Shown here: in pieces, positions 48,040 through 58,819 of the stretch | How the letters are laid out: the number at the start of each line of letters is the position of its first letter | How positions within the stretch are numbered: the first letter of the stretch is position 1 | NCBI GenBank assembly: GCA_963755395.1 | Contig: CAVWJJ010000001.1 | Span: 186,001 to 250,000 of the forward strand | Length of the DNA stretch: 64,000 bases | Direction of reading: 5' to 3' | From: DAHVFK01 sp963755395 | GTDB taxonomy: Bacteria > Pseudomonadota > Gammaproteobacteria > Burkholderiales > SG8-39 | Made by a program: the position numbers and the translations under genes | Notes under the pieces: generated by a model | Told to the model about the DNA's origin: nothing | The model's database searches: none | The model's input: the letters and a program-made list of their open reading frames with translations, nothing else

Positions 48040-48435
48040 CTAGAGCACGTCACGCGCCCGTTTTGGCGTCATTGGTGCGTCGTGACAGATCGCAATAAAG
48101 TACTCGTCGATATTCTCGATCTTTCCCTCAAGCCGTGCGCCGCGATCGGTCAGATCAGCAACCTTGGCGCGCACGGCCTTGAGTGTGCGCCCGCGGAGGA
48201 AAGAGCGCTGCCCGAGCTTCTCGACCTCGACGTTGCTGGCCAGCTCGGCCCTGCGGCAGGAGGCCGTCCAATTCGAGCCGACCTCTTGTGGCTTGCGCAC
48301 CAGGGTGGCGCCCAACTGTACGAGTTCCTTGATCACCAGCTCGACATCTTCGCGCTCCGTCCCTGAGAGCAGGATGGAATCGCCGGTATCGAATAGGGTG
48401 ACGTTAAGAACCTCGCTTACAACCACACCGGCCAT
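48040..48435 (-). CDS. Hypothetical protein (island)
   Basis: A 131-residue soluble protein starting MAGVVVSEVLNVTLFDTGDS with a purine-rich site upstream. The middle (GQRSFLRGRTLKAVRAKVAD) is basic. No motif is recognised. It overlaps the end of the upstream gene by 19 bases in another frame, suggesting they are co-expressed. Confidence 0.55.
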   Translation of the reverse strand: MAGVVVSEVLNVTLFDTGDSILLSGTEREDVELVIKELVQLGATLVRKPQEVGSNWTASCRRAELASNVEVEKLGQRSFLRGRTLKAVRAKVADLTDRGARLEGKIENIDEYFIAICHDAPMTPKRARDVL

Positions 48436-48863
48436 TGTTTGACCTTCTTCCTTGTTTTTGAACTCTCGGCGCTACTCGGCACTCTGCGCCGCAGACCAAT
48501 CCTCATTAACCACGAGTGCGCCGTGGTCGTGCGTCGATCGCGCTTCGCGCGTTCAACGGCCAAGAGCTGTCGGCGCAGATTGTGGATGTCCTCAAGCAAC
48601 TGCGTGTTCAGAAATCGTTTGGACAGCGCCGAATGGTCACGATCGTCTGCGCGTGTGTTGCCGATCTCCGTTACGCGTTTCTCGATCGCCTTGAGTCTGT
48701 AGCTCATCGCGGCGTCCAGCTTCATCGCGCGCATTTGCCGGCAGGTTTCGAGGACATGAGCGATCGTCTCTGAGGATCTCGCCGAGCCGGCCAGATACCT
48801 GTCAAGTACGACCTCCATATGCTCAACCATGCTCAAGAGGGGATTGACGTCTTCAGATACCAC
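48417..48863 (-). CDS. Hypothetical coiled-coil-like protein (island)
   Basis: A 148-residue, helix-rich protein. I chose GTG 48863 (VVSEDVNPLLSMVEHMEVVL) because GGGAG lies about 6 bases upstream; an ATG at 48980 would extend it by 39 residues. Helical heptad-like stretches (YRLKAIEKRVTEIGNTRADD, LLEDIHNLRRQLLAVERAKR) suggest a coiled coil. It has a basic tail. It follows the split response-regulator gene and overlaps the next hypothetical gene. Confidence 0.5.
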   Translation of the reverse strand: MVSEDVNPLLSMVEHMEVVLDRYLAGSARSSETIAHVLETCRQMRAMKLDAAMSYRLKAIEKRVTEIGNTRADDRDHSALSKRFLNTQLLEDIHNLRRQLLAVERAKRDRRTTTAHSWLMRIGLRRRVPSSAESSKTRKKVKQWPVWL

Positions 48864-49049
48864 TGGAACTCCCGTCCGTCCTACGTGGCATAGATCTAAC
48901 CAGTAGGGCAAGTGAACGTACAGGAAGCGAGAACGTGTTTGCAGCTTTTGACGATGTACGTGCGGTATTACCGGGGGCACTCTTGGCCGTGAGTTGGCAG
49001 CCGCGATGGCCTCGGCGCTAAGCCGATTTGGTCACGCACGCACAGGTGA

Positions 49050-49910
49050 TTATGCGTGCTTGAGCACTTTCCGAATTGTGTCGGTCAGGATCTTCTTGCT
49101 GTAGGGCCTGGTGATATAGCCGTCAGCCCCGAGGGCGAGGCCGCGACGCACGTTCTCGGGTTCGACAAGTGCCGTCAGCATCACGACGGGAAGCAGAGCG
49201 AGTTTCGGGTAACGGCGCATGCTCGCCAAGACATCATAACCGTTGCCGTCTGGCAACATGATGTCGAGCAGCACGAGGTCTGGAGGCGCGCGCGTGCGGA
49301 TTTCTTGGCCAAGTTCATTGCAGTCGCGCACGAGACGCACCTTGTAGCCGGCCATGCTGACGCGTAGGTTCGCGAGCGCTGCCTGGTCCGGGTCGTCCTC
49401 CACGATCAGCACCAAGATCGCGTTTGACCTCTTAGCGAGCGGCGGGCGATTCTTCAGCCGATCCGGTGACAAGAAGGCATCAAAGTCGTCGAGCGCTTTG
49501 CTGGCGGCTTGCGTTTGCCTCTCTATGCGTACCGCATCGTCAGGCGCCGCGCGTCCTACGCCTTTCTGACTTTTTAAAAAGTCGCTGGTGAAGTCCAGAT
49601 CTTTTGTGGGGTCGGCGGGAGCCGAACTCACAAAGCCGATCTCCTCCAGTTCGGACAGTCAATCGGCCAGAAGGGCGTCGGAAAATTGACGTAGCCGTCC
49701 CCGAATGACGTCCGAGTGCGTATTACCTTCGATCACCCTAAGAATCAGGCGGTAGTCGGAGGGTATCGCCAAATCGTCCGAGGCGAATGCCTGCTCGCCC
49801 GACGCGGTGCGACGATAGATCCGCTCTTGCAACCACACAACCATGTTGACCTTGGAATACATCCTCAGAGTGTCGGGCTTGCGGCTGAACGTTACCGCCT
49901 CACCACTCAC
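49050..49910 (-). pseudogene. Response regulator with N-terminal helical domain, interrupted by TGA
   Basis: The 3' part (from GTG 49631) encodes 193 residues with a receiver domain: LIVEDDPDQ, phospho-Asp in LVLLDIMLPDGNGYD, Thr in VVMLTALVEPEN and Lys in GYITRPYSKK. In the same frame upstream, GTG 49910 opens 83 residues (YSKVNMVVWLQERIYRRTAS, YRLILRVIEGNTHSDVIRGR) ending LLAD at TGA 49659-49661, followed directly by LSELEEIGFV. A TGG-to-TGA change would split one 286-residue protein in two. GGAGGA about 9 bases before GTG 49631 could let the receiver half be made alone. Confidence 0.72.
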
Positions 49911-49930
49911 AAGGTGGCGGCCACGGCGCG

Positions 49931-50260
49931 TTACTTAACGCTCCTGAGCAACACGGGCCGCAGCGCATCTCGAAGCTCTTTCGTCGTGTACCGCCCATCA
50001 AGCAGCGCGATGACAAGCGCCTCTAGCCGGCGCAGAGACTCTGGACCGAGGCTGTCGAGAATGGCGGGACTCAAGTCATTGTCATGATCCGCGTGCGTCA
50101 GCGCGACGAGTATTCGGCGCACAGCGTCGGCCTCACTCGCTTTGCCCGAATGGGCCATGACGCCGAGCTGCGTGACAATTTCGTCGAACGATTCGCAGCC
50201 AAACTCAGGCACCATTAGCGCGCGGCGGCGGAGCTCGACGGCGAATTGGGCGATCTTCAT
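49931..50260 (-). CDS. Hypothetical protein (island, beside response regulator)
   Basis: A 109-residue helical protein starting MKIAQFAVELRRRALMVPEF. The C-terminal part (LEALVIALLDGRYTTKELRD) resembles small regulatory helical domains but no family is recognised. It lies 20 bases upstream of the interrupted response regulator on the same strand and is probably co-transcribed. An ATG 12 codons upstream exists. Confidence 0.55.
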   Translation of the reverse strand: MKIAQFAVELRRRALMVPEFGCESFDEIVTQLGVMAHSGKASEADAVRRILVALTHADHDNDLSPAILDSLGPESLRRLEALVIALLDGRYTTKELRDALRPVLLRSVK

Positions 50261-50462
50261 CTCGCATCGCAATATTGGATCAAGACGGGAGAGCAAACGA
50301 ATTGCGCGCTTCGACCGAGCGCGGCGCGAGACAGATGCGCCAGCTACGGCGATTTCCGGGAGGCAAGCAAACGTCGCTCGGCAGCCGAAACCGCGGCAGC
50401 CACCTACTATTTGCCTACTTTTCGCGAACGGCCGTTAAGAGGCTCTATAACTTATTGATTAT

Positions 50463-50538
<76 letters not shown>

Positions 50539-50735
50539 CGAGCGCGCCGCCATCGTTCCGGCGCACGAGCGGCGGATTATACGCCGATCGGCCGGCGCGG
50601 CTCCGAATGTGCAATATTCCCCGCACGCCCCGACCTCCGCCGCCGTTCAAACCGCCAATCCGGCCGCCGGTCGCCGACTTTTGCATGCTTACGCGGCAAG
50701 CACCTAGCATGCATTCACGGACAAAGGGGATCTCC

Positions 50736-51182
50736 ATGCGCAAGGTATCCGGTTTCACTCTGATCGAACTCATGATCACCGTGGTGGTGGTCGCGATCCT
50801 GGCGGCGATCGCCGTTCCTTCCTACATCCAGTATATCCAGCGCGGCAAGATATCCGAAGCGATCGGGAACCTCTCGAGTGCGCGCCTGCAACTCGAGAAA
50901 TACTACGCCGACAACCACATGTACGGCACCGGCAACGTCTGCGGCGTGACGATGCCGAGCGGCGCCGACGCGCAATACTTCCAAATCACCTGCACGTCAG
51001 GGAATGCAAACGCGGTCGGCGACCAAACCTATCTTATCACTGCAGCCGGCATCGGCAGCATGAGCGGTTTCCAGTACACGATCAACGAATCCAACGTCAG
51101 GCAATCCACCTTCTCTTCGCCGGTCACGGGTTGGAACAACTCGACGACCTGCTGGGTCACGAAGAAGGGCGAGTCGTGCTGA
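50736..51182 (+). CDS. Type IV pilin (PilE/PilA-like)
   Basis: A 148-residue prepilin: short basic leader MRKVSG, then FTLIELMITVVVVAILAAIA with Glu at +5, and a C-terminal disulfide-type region. AAAGGGGA precedes the ATG. Position at the head of the fimT-pilV-pilW-pilX-pilY1 run suggests a PilE-type minor pilin, but it could be a major subunit. Confidence 0.9.
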   Translation: MRKVSGFTLIELMITVVVVAILAAIAVPSYIQYIQRGKISEAIGNLSSARLQLEKYYADNHMYGTGNVCGVTMPSGADAQYFQITCTSGNANAVGDQTYLITAAGIGSMSGFQYTINESNVRQSTFSSPVTGWNNSTTCWVTKKGESC

Positions 51183-51811
51183 TGCGATTTACCCAGGTTG
51201 GGGTGACGTTGATCGAGCTGATGATCGGCTTGGCCATTGTCGCGCTGGTGCTGTTCCTCGGAGTGCCTTCGTTCGCCATCTTTCTGCAGAACACGCAGAT
51301 CCGCAACGCGGCCGAAACCACGCTGCAGGGGCTCAACCTGGCGCGTGCCGAGGCGGTGCGCCTCAACGCACCAGTGCGCTTCCAGCTGGTGAGCGATTTC
51401 ACCTCGGGCTGCGCGCTGTCCGCCACCTCGCTCAACTGGATCGTCAGTCTGGATGATCCGACCGGGGCCTGCGACCACACCGTGTGGGGCGGCAACGTCA
51501 CCAATACGTCAATGTCGCCTGCGCCGTCGACGCCCTTCATCATCGAGGAAAAAGCGGCGAGCGAAGGCAGCCCCAACGTTGCCGTCGCCGTGACCGGTGG
51601 ACCGAGCGCGATATTCAACGGCCTTGGCCGGCTCACCAGCGCGGGCATTACGCTGATCGATTTCTCCAACCCGGCGGGCGGAACCTGCACCTATGTCGAC
51701 GCCGTCAACGGCAAGATGCGCTGCCTGCGCATCCAGCTGTCCAGCGGCGGGCAGGCGAAAATGTGCGATCCAAAGGTCACCGACACCACGGATCCGCGCG
51801 TCTGCAACTGA
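51182..51811 (+). CDS. fimT: Minor pseudopilin FimT/GspH family
   Basis: A 209-residue prepilin-like protein: MRFTQVG then VTLIELMIGLAIVALVLFLG with Glu at +5 and the GspH/FimT-type NTQIRNAAETTLQGLNLARA followed by EAVRLN. Its ATG overlaps the preceding stop by one base. It initiates pilus assembly together with PilV, PilW and PilX. Confidence 0.9.
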   Translation: MRFTQVGVTLIELMIGLAIVALVLFLGVPSFAIFLQNTQIRNAAETTLQGLNLARAEAVRLNAPVRFQLVSDFTSGCALSATSLNWIVSLDDPTGACDHTVWGGNVTNTSMSPAPSTPFIIEEKAASEGSPNVAVAVTGGPSAIFNGLGRLTSAGITLIDFSNPAGGTCTYVDAVNGKMRCLRIQLSSGGQAKMCDPKVTDTTDPRVCN

Positions 51812-51820
51812 GCACGAGCG

Positions 51821-52255
51821 ATGATGACCTCACGTACACACCCCACGCAGCGCGGCATGATACTGATCGAGGCGCTGGTCGGCATCCTGATCTTCTCGAT
51901 CGGCATCCTGGCCATGCTCGGCATGCAGGCGGTCGGCATCCAGACCACGGTCGACGCAAAGTACCGCTCCGACGCGGCCTTTCTCGCCAATCAGGTGGTG
52001 AGCCAGATCTGGGTCGACCAGACCAACATCGCCAGCTACGACACGACCGCGAGCAGCTATGCGCCGCGCAACGCATGGGTAGCACAGGTGCAAAGCACCC
52101 TGCCCAAGGCAACCGGCGCCAACGCGCCCACGATCACGGTGACCGGAACACCGCCAAGCCAGGTTACCGTGACCGTGTACTGGCAAAGGCCGGGCGACAC
52201 ACAGGTCAACCGGCAGACCGTGATCGCACATATCAAGTGTTCCAACTGCACATGA
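51821..52255 (+). CDS. pilV: Type IV pilus minor pilin PilV
   Basis: A 144-residue minor pilin. Processing site QRG, then MILIEALVGILIFSIGILAM with Glu at +5, and the PilV-type MLGMQAVGIQTTVDAKYRSD region. It overlaps pilW by 4 bases. Confidence 0.92.
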   Translation: MMTSRTHPTQRGMILIEALVGILIFSIGILAMLGMQAVGIQTTVDAKYRSDAAFLANQVVSQIWVDQTNIASYDTTASSYAPRNAWVAQVQSTLPKATGANAPTITVTGTPPSQVTVTVYWQRPGDTQVNRQTVIAHIKCSNCT

Positions 52256-53347
52256 CACCCATCCTGCGCATTCGCGAGCGAGGCATGAGCCTGGTCGAGG
52301 TTATGGTCGGGGTTGCGATCGGCCTGATCGGGATCCTGATCATCACCCAAGCCTACCTTACCAGCGACAAATTCAGTCGCTCGACGCTCGGTGCCGGCAG
52401 CGGACAGACCAACGGCCTGATTGCGCTGTTTACCATTGAGCGCGACGCGGAAATGGCGGGCTACGGCCTGAACCAGTCGGCGGCGCTCGGCTGCGGCACG
52501 CTGTACTACTACTACAACGGCAATTACTCGCTCAACGTTCCCGGGCAAGCCGCCGGAACGGCCTTGCCGCCCCTGACCTTGGCCCCGGTCTACATCAATT
52601 CGTCGGTCACGCCGAACACGGTCACGATGATGTTCTCCAACGGGAGCACGCGCATGGTGCCGGGGACCATCGCCACCTTTACGCCGCCCTATGCGACCGT
52701 GGACGGCACGGCGGGCTTCTACTCCGGAGACTTCGTGATGCTGGTCAGCCAGGCCACCGCGGGAAGCTGCACGCTGGCTCAGTTAACCGGCGTTCAGCCC
52801 GTTTCCTCCCAACTGCAGTTCAGCGCGGCTGCTTACAACCCACCCGCGTGGGGCAGCTTCCCGACCACCTACGTGACCAACGATCTGATCTTCGACATCG
52901 GAAACCCGAGCGTGCGCACCTATTCCGTCGCGAGCCCGGCCACGGGTCAATACCGCTTGCAGGTGACCGACAGCCTGCTGATCTCGGGCGGCGGGGTCGC
53001 GCAGGATCTGGCCGACGGCGTCGTCGATCTGCGCGCGCAGTACGGCAAGGACGACGGCGCGGGAAGCGGAACCGCGGGCGACGGCGTGGTGGACGAGTAC
53101 AACAACGTACAGCCGGTAACCGGCACGGATTGGGGCCAGGTGCTGTCGATCCGGGTTGGCGTGCTGACGCGCATCGGCAACTACGAGAAGCCGAGCACCC
53201 CCGGCGGCGCCTGCTCCGCGACGACGGCCGCGCCCACTTGGGCAGGAGGCAGCTTCAGCGGTGCCCGAAGGGCTGCCGAGCTGCTACCGCTACCGCGTTT
53301 ACCAGACGATCGTCCCGATCCGCAACCTCATCTGGAGATACTCGTGA
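52252..53347 (+). CDS. pilW: Type IV pilus minor pilin PilW (one frameshift near the 3' end)
   Basis: Processing site ERG, then MSLVEVMVGVAIGLIGILII; PilW-type RDAEMAGYGLNQSAALGCG follows. Near 53257 the frame changes: conserved ending VPEGLPSCYRYRVYQTIVPI then RNLIWRYS is in the adjacent frame and stops at TGA 53345-53347. The span of 1096 bases is one above a multiple of three, so one inserted base restores about 364 residues. The restored stop overlaps the pilX start (GTGA), supporting this reading. Confidence 0.9.
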
Positions 53348-53946
53348 TCGCCGCGCCGCGTCTCCGCCAGCAGGGCGTGGTGCTGTTCATCGCGCTCATC
53401 GTTCTGGTCGCCATGTCCCTGGCCGGCATCGCGATGATGCGCAGCGTCGGCACCGGGACCCTGATCGCGGGCAACCTTGCGTTCAAGCAAAGCGCGACCA
53501 GCGCCGCCGACTGGGGAATCGAGGCCGCGCGCACCTGGCTGACCACCAACTCCAGCGGCAACACGCTTTATTCCGACCTCCCTGGGGTGGCCGGCGGCAA
53601 CGCCTACTACTCGACCTGGCAGTCGAACGTGGATCTGCTGGGGCAGAACTCGAGCATGACGCCCTACGACTGGAGCACCGCTGCGAACGTTGGCACCGAC
53701 GCCGCCGGCAACACCGTGAGATACGTGATCCAGCGCATGTGCGAGGCATCGGGCGACCCGGCGAGCACGAACTGCATCAAGGCTTCCGCCGCAGCGGGCG
53801 GCGCCGTTTCGTCATCCGGCTCCAAGGGCGCAGGCGGCTACGGCGGCGGCGTGCTTTCGGTGCCAGTCAACACATTCTATCGCATCACAGTGCAAGTATC
53901 GGGGCCGCGCAATACCCTCAGCTACGTACAGGCTACGGTGTTCTGA
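53344..53946 (+). CDS. pilX: Type IV pilus assembly protein PilX
   Basis: A 200-residue protein from GTG 53344. The N-terminal LRQQGVVLFIALIVLVAMSL then AGIAMMRSVGTGTLIAGNLA is the PilX signature, lacking the Glu+5 of true pilins. It is Gly- and Ser-rich near the C-terminus. It lies between pilW and pilY1 in the canonical order. Confidence 0.92.
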   Translation: MIAAPRLRQQGVVLFIALIVLVAMSLAGIAMMRSVGTGTLIAGNLAFKQSATSAADWGIEAARTWLTTNSSGNTLYSDLPGVAGGNAYYSTWQSNVDLLGQNSSMTPYDWSTAANVGTDAAGNTVRYVIQRMCEASGDPASTNCIKASAAAGGAVSSSGSKGAGGYGGGVLSVPVNTFYRITVQVSGPRNTLSYVQATVF

Positions 53947-53974
53947 GCGCAACAGCCCCGCAGGGAGAAACGCC

Positions 53975-56900
53975 ATGCGTACCCGCACCACCAGCAGGCT
54001 CATGAAAATACTCGGCAGCGCGCTATGCGTCGCGGCCCTGTTTCCCGCGACAGTCAGCGCGGCCGGCCTTACCGACATCGCTTCGCAGCCGCTTGCCCAG
54101 CCGGCGGCCAACGTGCCGCCCAACGTCATGGTGCTGTTCGACGATTCGGGCTCGATGATGCAGCAGTACACGCCGGACTACATCGGGCGTTGGGTATCCA
54201 GCGACAGCAATGCGCTGTGCTTCGACTCGCTCGACTCCGGCGGCAGCATCGACAACACCCTGCAGAACTGCGAGCCGGGCGACCCGCCGATCATGTCGCC
54301 GCAGTTCAACTTCCAGTACTACAACCCGGCCATCACCTACCTGCCGGCGGTAAATTACGACGGCACCTCGATGCCGTCGATGACGGCGGCGTACACCAGC
54401 AACTGGACGGTGGTGCCGACCGACGGCGTGAGCAATAGCGGGGTCAACTCGTTTCGCACCGACACGATCCATATGTTCCCCGCGAGCAGCCAGCCGCAAG
54501 TCAACACCGTGAACCTCGCGAGCAACTTCCCGGATCGCGAATGGTGCAACAGCACGTCCGCCTCGACCACCTATCCGAACAGCAGCTGCAGGACGAATTC
54601 CAGCTACAGCTATCCTGACGGCACCTACGGCTACGGCAAGACCTCCCTCGGGGCAATCCGATACGCCTACGGTGCGCCCTACTACTACCTCCTCAAGACG
54701 ACCGAATACTGCTCCGACCTGACGCTCTCGAATTGCGTTTCTGCCACCGCCCCCACGACGGTCGCCGGCGTGAACTACAACGTGCCCGCGCCGGTTCGGT
54801 TCTGCAACAGCACCGCACTGGACAACTGCGAGCAGAACTACACCGGCAGCTACACGCGGCCCAAATTCACCGGCGTGTGGAATAACACATGCAGTATCGC
54901 AGGCAACTGCCTACTCCACGATCACGGTCGGATCGCAGACGAACACCAGCGGTGCGATCCAGAACATCACCGCCAACAGTATCGAACCTGTTCGGCCCCG
55001 GTTACCCGTCGGGCGTGGTGTCCCTGGCCCCCGGCCCGATCAACACGACCACGGTCGCCTCGAACATCAGGCTTGCGATCAACAACGGCACCGCGACCAA
55101 CGGCGGCTATACCGCTACAAGCTCGGGCAGTACCGTCACGATCTACGCGGGAACCAGCACGACCTGCAACCCCGCCGACTGCACCCAGCCCAACGGCTAC
55201 GTCGTCAACGTTATCTCGACGCCGGGAACCCCGGTTACGCCCGCAACCGGGACCGTAACGATCTCATGCATCAGCAGGAGCTAGCGGCTAGCTTCAGCTC
55301 GATTCAGGTCAACGGCATCGAGATCCTCGGCGCGTCGATGAGCCCCGGCACCACCAACACGACCACGATGGCCACTGCGGTCATGAACCAGATCAACAGC
55401 TACAGCGCACGAGGGCGGCTATACCGCCACCTCCAGCGGCAGCACGGTGACTATCACAGCACCAACCGGTACGGGCTCGGAGCTAAACGGCGCCAGTCGA
55501 TAACGGAGAGCAGTCCGCAGGGTCTCGGTCAGCATCAGCAATATGGGCGGCGGGATCACGCCGGGGGTCATCAAGACCTCGGCGACGAACTTCACCGGCG
55601 GACAAAACGCCGCCTCGGCCGGCCGCACCCAGGTCGGCACGTTCACCCGCACCAATATCGTCTCCGGGCAGAACTACCCGCTCTACGCCGGTCGCACCGA
55701 CTGCGGCAAGGTGACCGCCGGGGTATGCAGCTACAGCGAGGAGATGACCAACTTCGCCAACTGGTACGCGTATTACCGCACTCGCAACACGATGACCAAG
55801 ACCGCCATCGGCCGCGCTTTCGTCGGCATCACCAGCGCGTTCCGGGTCGGCATGGTCACCCTCAACCCCGGCAGCACGGTCAGCTCGAGCAAGTACCTGG
55901 CGGTCGACGACTTCACTTCCGGGGCAGGCAACCAGAAGGACAAATGGTACACGCACATCTACAGCGTCGATAACGGTGGCGGCACCCCGACACGCGAGGC
56001 GCTGTCGCGGGTCGGGCAGTACTTCGCCGGCCTGGGCTCTGCCGGCACGCCGCGGCTCGCCAAGGGCATGGACGCAAGCCCGATCGAGTACGCCTGCCAG
56101 GCGAACTACACGGTGCTGGTGACCGACGGCTACTGGAACGGCAACGCCGGCCAGACGCTGACCGGCGGCTCGATCGGCAACCAGGACGACACCGACAGCG
56201 GCTACCACACCCGCGCCATCGGCGCCTACGACGGCGGCCTCTCGGGCTCGACCAATACCCTGGCCGACACCGCGATGTACTACTACCAGACCGACCTGCG
56301 CACCGACCTCGCGGACGAAGTGCCGACCACTTCGACCGACCCCAACCCGGCGCAGCACATGGACCTGTTCGCGGTCGGCCTCGGGCTCGCGGGCCAGCTC
56401 ACCTACGACCCGAACTACCTGAACGAAAACGCCACCACGGGCGGCGACTTCTGGGCCATCAAGCAGGGCGCCAACTGGCCTGTGCCGGTGTCCGGCGGCG
56501 AAACCGCGCTCGACGACCTGTGGCACTCGGCGGTCAACGGCCACGGCCAGTACTTCACCGCGCGCGACCCCAACACGCTGTCCAACGCGCTTGCCACCGC
56601 GCTCAACAGCGTTGCTGCCCGTATCGGCGCCGGCGCGGCGGCGGCGACTTCGAACCTGCAGCCGGTCGCAGGCGACAACTTCGCCTTCACCGCGCAGTAC
56701 CAGACGGTGGACTGGGACGGCGACCTGAGCGCGCGCACCATCGACCTCAGCACCGGCAACGTCTCGTTCGCCACGCTCTGGTCGGCTTCGGCGCTGCTCG
56801 ACCAGCGCACGCCCTACAACCGCATCATCTACACCTTCGATGCGACCGATACGTCGCCCGGCGGCGGGCAGAACGGCAACCTGCTGAAGAGCTTCTGCTG

Positions 56901-58819
56901 GCCCGGCGCGTTCGCCAGCGGGAACTATCCGGGCTGCGGCGACGGCGCCGAGCTGAGCGCCGCGGAGATGAGCAACTTCAATCCGCTGTCGCTCACCCAG
57001 GCCGCGCCTTGGGCCACCGACGGCAGCGGGCGCACGACTTCCGCGACGCCGCAGAACCTGGTGGACTACCTGCGCGGCGACACCGCTAACGAAACCACAG
57101 GCGGTACCGCGACCAGCGACCTGTATCGCAACCGCGCGCACCTGCTCGGCGATATCGTCGACGCGCAGCCGGCCTACGTGAGAGCGTCGCCCTTCGGCTA
57201 CGACAGCGGATCCTACGCCGGCACCGATCCCAACTATGCGACCTTCCAGGCGAGCACCGTCAACCGCCCGGGCCTCGTGTTCGCGGCGTCCAATGACGGC
57301 ATGCTGCACGCGTTCAACACCGAGGGGCCGAGCGGCGAGATCTACTATCAGACCGCGGGCATCGCGACCCAGACGAGCTCCGACGACAGCTTCACCGGCA
57401 CGCTCCTGACCGACCCGAGCACCGGTCAGGGCTCGGAACGCTGGGCGTTCGTGCCGTCGATGATCCTGCCCAAGCTTGGAGAATCTGGCGAACACGCCGT
57501 ACTCGCACCAGTACTTCACCGACGGCTCGCCGCAAATCGGCGACGTGTGCTTCGGCCATACGCTGTCCTCGCCCTGCGCCTCGGCCACGAATTGGCACAC
57601 GATCCTGGTCGCCGGGCTGAACGACGGCGGGCGCGGCTACTATGCGCTGGACGTGACCGACCCGAGCAACCCGAAAGGGCTGTGGGAGTTCAGCGCCAAT
57701 AGCAGCACAACCTGCCTGACCGATGCTCAAGCCAATAGCGGCACTTTCTTCCAGGACTGCAACCTCGGCTACAGCTTCGGCAATCCGCTGATCGTCAAGC
57801 GCCCGGTGGACGGCAAATGGGTCGTGATGGTCACCTCCGGCTACAACAACGTCAATCCGGGGAACGGCAAGGGATACCTGTACATCCTGGATGCGCAGAC
57901 CGGGGCCATTCTGCAGCGCATCGGCACCGGGGTGGGCTGCGACGGCGTGAGCACGACGTCGCCGTGCGTATCCGGCACGGTCGATCCGAGCGGCCTGAAC
58001 CACATCAACGCGTGGGTCGACAACTCCTTCTACGACAACACCGCGCTGCGCGTGTACGGCGTCGACCTCAAAGGCAACGTCTGGCGCTTCCAGCTCGATT
58101 CGACGCAGTACGGCTACGCGCAAGCGTCGGCAGCGCCGTACACGGCGTTCAAGCTCGAGACCCTGAAGGATCCTTCCGGCGTGGTGCAGCCGCTTACCAG
58201 CAAACCCGAGCTCGCTTCGGTCAACGGGTATGCGGTCGTGTATGTCGGCACCGGGCGCATGTTGGGAACCAGCGACTTGACCACCACCCAGGTCGAGTCG
58301 ATCTACGCCCTGCGCGACGACCTTTCGTCGACGCCGCTGCCCGACGTTCGCTCTTCCGGCGCGTTCGTGCAGCAGACATTGAGCACGATCACCGGCGCGA
58401 ATCCGCCGCAGCGCACGACCACAAACAACACGGTCAGCTTCGGCACCAACATGGGGTGGTGGGTGGACTTGCCCGACTCCGGCGAGCGCGTGAACGTCGA
58501 CCCGCAGCTGCAGCTCGGCACGTTGATCGTGGCGACCAACGTCCCCACCACCGACGCCTGTGTCGCGGGCGGCTACGCGTGGGTCAACTACCTCAACTAC
58601 GCGACGGGCGCCTATGTTCCGGGAGCGACCCTCAACATGGCGAGCATCAAGATATCAAGCTCGCTGGTAGTGGGTATCAACGTCGTGCAGCTGCCCGGCG
58701 GCTCGGTGAAGTCAATCGTGACCACTGCGGACAACCAGCAGCTTACGCAGTCGACGCCGGTCACGCCGAGCAACGTTCAGGGCCGCCGCGTGTCCTGGCG
58801 CGAGCTGATCTCCCAGTGA
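53975..58819 (+). CDS. pilY1: Type IV pilus tip adhesin/assembly factor PilY1 (frameshifts)
   Basis: A large secreted protein, about 1600 residues if continuous. Signal peptide after MRTRTTSRLMKILGSALCVA, then NVMVLFDDSGSMMQQYTPDY, a von Willebrand-like metal site near residue 55. The C-terminal half has the PilY1 beta-propeller marks LVFAASNDGMLHAFNTEGPS and TILVAGLNDGGRGYYALDVT. Frame changes occur near 54890, 54985, 55262, 55405, 55500 and 57474; the last is one extra G. Most cluster in an internal repeat region. It overlaps the TonB-like gene by 4 bases. Confidence 0.9.
55030..55460 (+). repeat. Two related repeat modules inside pilY1
   Basis: Both copies read N-T-T-T, then about 20 residues, then GGYTATSSGSTVTI (from 55102 and 55414, 312 bases apart). 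The nucleotide copies differ mainly at third positions, so this is an old duplication under protein-level selection. The modules interrupt the region after the N-terminal metal-site domain and coincide with most of the frameshifts. Confidence 0.65.
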
